Both the position numbers and the translations under genes were made by a program. Below are positions 7,163 through 8,627 of a stretch of DNA of 8,627 nucleotides, piece by piece. The notes below the pieces were generated by a model, which was not told the origin of the DNA, ran no database searches, and was given only the letters and a program-made list of their open reading frames with translations. Position 1 is the first letter of the stretch, and every line of letters starts with the position of its first letter. This stretch comes from an uncultured Roseburia sp. (GTDB lineage: Bacteria; Bacillota; Clostridia; Lachnospirales; Lachnospiraceae), in contig CANDFU010000054.1 in assembly GCA_947384095.1 (NCBI GenBank), forward strand, positions 1 to 8,627. The letters are read 5' to 3'.

Positions 7163-7204
7163 CTGTCCGCACAGACAGCCGCCGGAGCGCGGAACAGCGG
7201 ACAG
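7163..7204 (-). promoter_or_regulatory. Second hairpin between the T-box terminator and metG
   Basis: CTGTCCGC (7163-7170) and GCGGACAG (7197-7204) are perfect 8-bp arms around 26 GC-rich bases that can pair further. It lies after the T-box terminator and 33 bases before the metG ATG, so it would be present only in read-through mRNA. No T run follows. A role in stability, processing or translation is possible but inferred. Confidence 0.5.
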
Positions 7205-7220
7205 TGCAGGTTTCTGTGGT

Positions 7221-7277
7221 AAAAAAAAACGCCTTCTGATTTAAGATGCCGTCCCGGCATCTTAAAATCAGAAGGCG
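7221..7277 (-). terminator. T-box-controlled intrinsic terminator of metG
   Basis: The 5' arm (7277-7255) and 3' arm (7251-7230) make 22 pairs with one bulged T and a GGA loop, followed by nine Ts (7229-7221). The first bases of the 5' arm (CGCCTTC) are the same bases that close the antiterminator, so the two structures exclude each other. The stem is strikingly long for an attenuator. Confidence 0.97.
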
Positions 7278-7571
7278 GGAAAAACCCGCGGTACCACTTC
7301 TTTTCACCCGGACGTCACAATCCGGATCTCAGCGGATATCAACGTCTGCTGTTAACATCCTCCGCTGTAACAGGCGGTCCTGTCAGGGCTTATCCCTTCC
7401 TGACCCGGCGTTGCGCCGGCCGGAAAAGTTCATCTCTGCCACTCCAAAGCCATCTTCCATCCGGATTTCCTTATTTTCTCTCAGCAAGCCGTCGGTCTGC
7501 TGCTTTGCGACGGCTGAAAATCTCTCTGTAAATTCCGGCCGGATGTACTCTCTTTTTCTTCGTGTTTTCTG
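7221..7571 (-). ncRNA. T-box riboswitch leader, tRNA-Met specific
   Basis: This untranslated leader senses uncharged tRNA and lets transcription continue into metG. The T-box sequence TGGTACCGCG is at 7296-7287. The antiterminator is readable: GAAG (7300-7297) pairs with CTTC (7274-7271), GCGGG (7289-7285) pairs with CCCGC (7279-7275), and the 7-base bulge TGGTACC between them is free to bind the tRNA acceptor end. At the base of Stem I, AGTA (7549-7546) sits beside CATCCGG (7545-7539), which pairs with CCGGATG (7464-7458). That strand is followed by GAA (7457-7455), G, then ATG (7453-7451). AGTA opposite GAA is the known loop-E motif of the specifier loop, which makes AUG the specifier codon. 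An 8-bp helix, AGCCGTCG with CGACGGCT, forms the upper part of Stem I. Several further hairpins lie between Stem I and the T-box. The 5' end is estimated from the promoter. Confidence 0.96.
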
Positions 7572-7577
7572 TTGTTT

Positions 7578-7606
7578 AGAGTAGCATGGAAAAATGGGAA
7601 AGTCAA
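7578..7606 (-). promoter_or_regulatory. Promoter of the T-box/metG transcript
   Basis: A -35 of TTGACT (7606-7601, five of six) is followed after 17 bases by TACTCT (7583-7578), a weak -10 preceded by an extended-minus-10 TGC. It begins 12 bases after the stop codon of the protease gene. Transcription would start near 7571, just before Stem I. Confidence 0.6.
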
Positions 7607-7617
7607 GGCGTAAATCC

Positions 7618-8445
7618 TTATCTCTCCGGGCTGCTTTTTCCTGCCCAGAAGACCGCTGCGGCGCATAGCGCGGCCGCGGCGGGGAACATCCGGGACAGGG
7701 TATCGTCGGCGACGGCCGGCAGAAGGGGCAGAAGCATGCCGGTCAGGTTAAAGGAAACATGGAACAGGACGGAGGCGTACAGGGAACGGAAGCGTTCCAG
7801 AACCCAGATAAAAAGCAGGCCAAGGAAAAACATGTAGATTCCCTGCAGGAGGGTTCCGTGCATCGCCGCGAACAGAAGGGAGGTAAAAAGAGCGGCAGCC
7901 GGCGCGGGCATTCCGTTTTTCAGGCGGGAATAGATAAAACCGCGGAATACGGTTTCTTCTACTGCCGGGGTGATGAAAACGACCGTGATCCAGGGAAGAA
8001 AGGGGGTTCCATACATAAGATGTGAGGCGTGCTGCAGATAAGCGTCCGTCCAGTGCCCTGGATAGGGGATCGTCTGCAGCGACAGGGAAAATAAAAGCTC
8101 AAAGGCGGCTCCCAGAAAAAGGACAGGGAGGATTCCGTTCTGCGCTATTTTTCGGAGGGCGATTTCGGAAGAGAAACTGCGTCCCTGGACAAGGAGGATC
8201 AGCCAGTATAAAAAGAGTGTCGTGATCCCGGAAATCAGCAGCATTGCCGGGGAATATCCGGAAAGACGCTCCAGTGTCTGATTGTATGAGGCTGCCGTAT
8301 CCGCGGCCTCGCCTGCCGCCATGGCTTCCGCGGCGATCTGTGCGGAGACGATGGCAAATGCAATCGTTGACACTGCGATCTGCACTGCCGGATAAATCAG
8401 AAAATAGAGCGCCGCCCGGCCGGTTGCCGCAAGTATTTTTCCCAT
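7618..8445 (-). CDS. CPBP-family intramembrane metalloprotease
   Basis: This 275-residue polytopic membrane protein has about seven or eight hydrophobic segments (around 11-36, 66-87, 104-124, 149-163, 184-197, 203-216, 222-243 and 252-268). All three CPBP/Abi motifs are intact: EExxxR in PAVEETVFRGF (E163, E164, R168), FxxxH in LLFAAMHG (F192, H196), and HxxxN in LFHVSFN (H229, N233). These residues form the metal-binding catalytic site in this family, which includes CAAX prenyl proteases and bacterial members linked to bacteriocin immunity or membrane-protein processing. The substrate cannot be told. The start ATG at 8445 has AGAGAGGA seven bases upstream. It is upstream of the metG leader on the same strand but is separated from metG by the T-box promoter and terminator. 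No bacteriocin or peptide gene is visible beside it. Confidence 0.93.
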   Translation of the reverse strand: MGKILAATGRAALYFLIYPAVQIAVSTIAFAIVSAQIAAEAMAAGEAADTAASYNQTLERLSGYSPAMLLISGITTLFLYWLILLVQGRSFSSEIALRKIAQNGILPVLFLGAAFELLFSLSLQTIPYPGHWTDAYLQHASHLMYGTPFLPWITVVFITPAVEETVFRGFIYSRLKNGMPAPAAALFTSLLFAAMHGTLLQGIYMFFLGLLFIWVLERFRSLYASVLFHVSFNLTGMLLPLLPAVADDTLSRMFPAAAALCAAAVFWAGKSSPER

Positions 8446-8581
8446 GACACGTTCCTCTCTTTATTTCCGTTCGGATATCGACTGTTTTGGGAATAGCCTG
8501 CCCATATTTCCGAAAAAAAATGCATCGCTCCTTCTGGTAGGGCGGCTGAATCTGCCGTACAAGAAAGGGCGGCGCACAGGC
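8446..8581. other. Non-coding upstream region of the protease gene
   Basis: These 136 genomic bases hold the ribosome binding site of the protease gene. On the minus strand there is an eight-T run (8520-8513). I find no gene and no convincing promoter or hairpin. The genomic sequence stops at 8581, so an upstream gene or promoter may be missing. Confidence 0.6.
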
Positions 8582-8627
8582 AGATCGGAAGAGCGTCGTG
8601 TAGGGAAAGAGTGTAGGTTATAGTGTA
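8582..8627. other. Illumina i5-side library adapter (non-genomic)
   Basis: Bases 8582-8614 match the reverse complement of the 33-nt TruSeq read-1 adapter (AGATCGGAAGAGCGTCGTGT and onward). Bases 8615-8622 (AGGTTATA) occupy the i5 index position, and 8623-8627 (GTGTA) begin the P5 primer. The index in primer orientation is TATAACCT, which from memory is the i5 partner of the i7 index at the other end (unique dual index 12). Confidence 0.98.

Noticed and set aside
8513..8520. Eight-T run on the minus strand as a terminator of an upstream gene
   Set aside because: No stable stem precedes the run on that strand; only a short ATGCAT palindrome touches it.

Overview
The window looks like one complete assembled contig from a Firmicute of the Clostridia, most like a gut Lachnospiraceae (inferred). 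The grounds are a T-box riboswitch controlling metG, strong GGAGG-type ribosome binding sites, roughly balanced GC, an MMPL exporter paired with a GLUG-repeat surface protein, and a CPBP membrane protease. Both ends are not genomic. Bases 1-46 are an Illumina i7-side adapter and bases 8582-8627 an i5-side adapter, each with an 8-base index. Genomic sequence runs from 47 to 8581.

Layout: 47-755 (minus) is the 5' part of a secreted GLUG-repeat protein, cut by the contig end. 757-3234 (minus) is an 825-residue MMPL/RND-type exporter whose stop codon lies one base before the GLUG start, so the two form a tight operon. 3235-3439 is a divergent promoter region with nested inverted repeats. 3440-4018 (plus) is a TetR-family regulator, the likely local repressor of the exporter operon. 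4035-4070 is a perfect 12-bp hairpin between convergent genes, probably a terminator for both strands. 4081-4962 (minus) is an unrecognised, highly charged, coiled-coil-rich 293-residue cytoplasmic protein. 5117-7129 (minus) is metG, methionyl-tRNA synthetase. 7221 to about 7571 (minus) is a T-box leader with a readable AUG specifier, an antiterminator with a UGGU bulge, and a 22-bp terminator. 7578-7606 is its promoter. 7618-8445 (minus) is a CPBP-family intramembrane protease. 8446-8581 is non-coding.

How the parts work together: the TetR-MMPL-GLUG block reads as a self-contained, ligand-controlled envelope module, in which the regulator probably represses the divergent exporter operon and itself. 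metG is a housekeeping gene switched on when uncharged tRNA-Met accumulates. The 293-residue protein lies downstream of metG on the same strand with no clear terminator between them, so it may be partly co-transcribed with it. No mobile element, CRISPR array, tRNA, rRNA or phage gene was seen. The least explained parts are the exporter/GLUG pair, the glycine-spaced C-terminal tail of the exporter, and the 293-residue protein.
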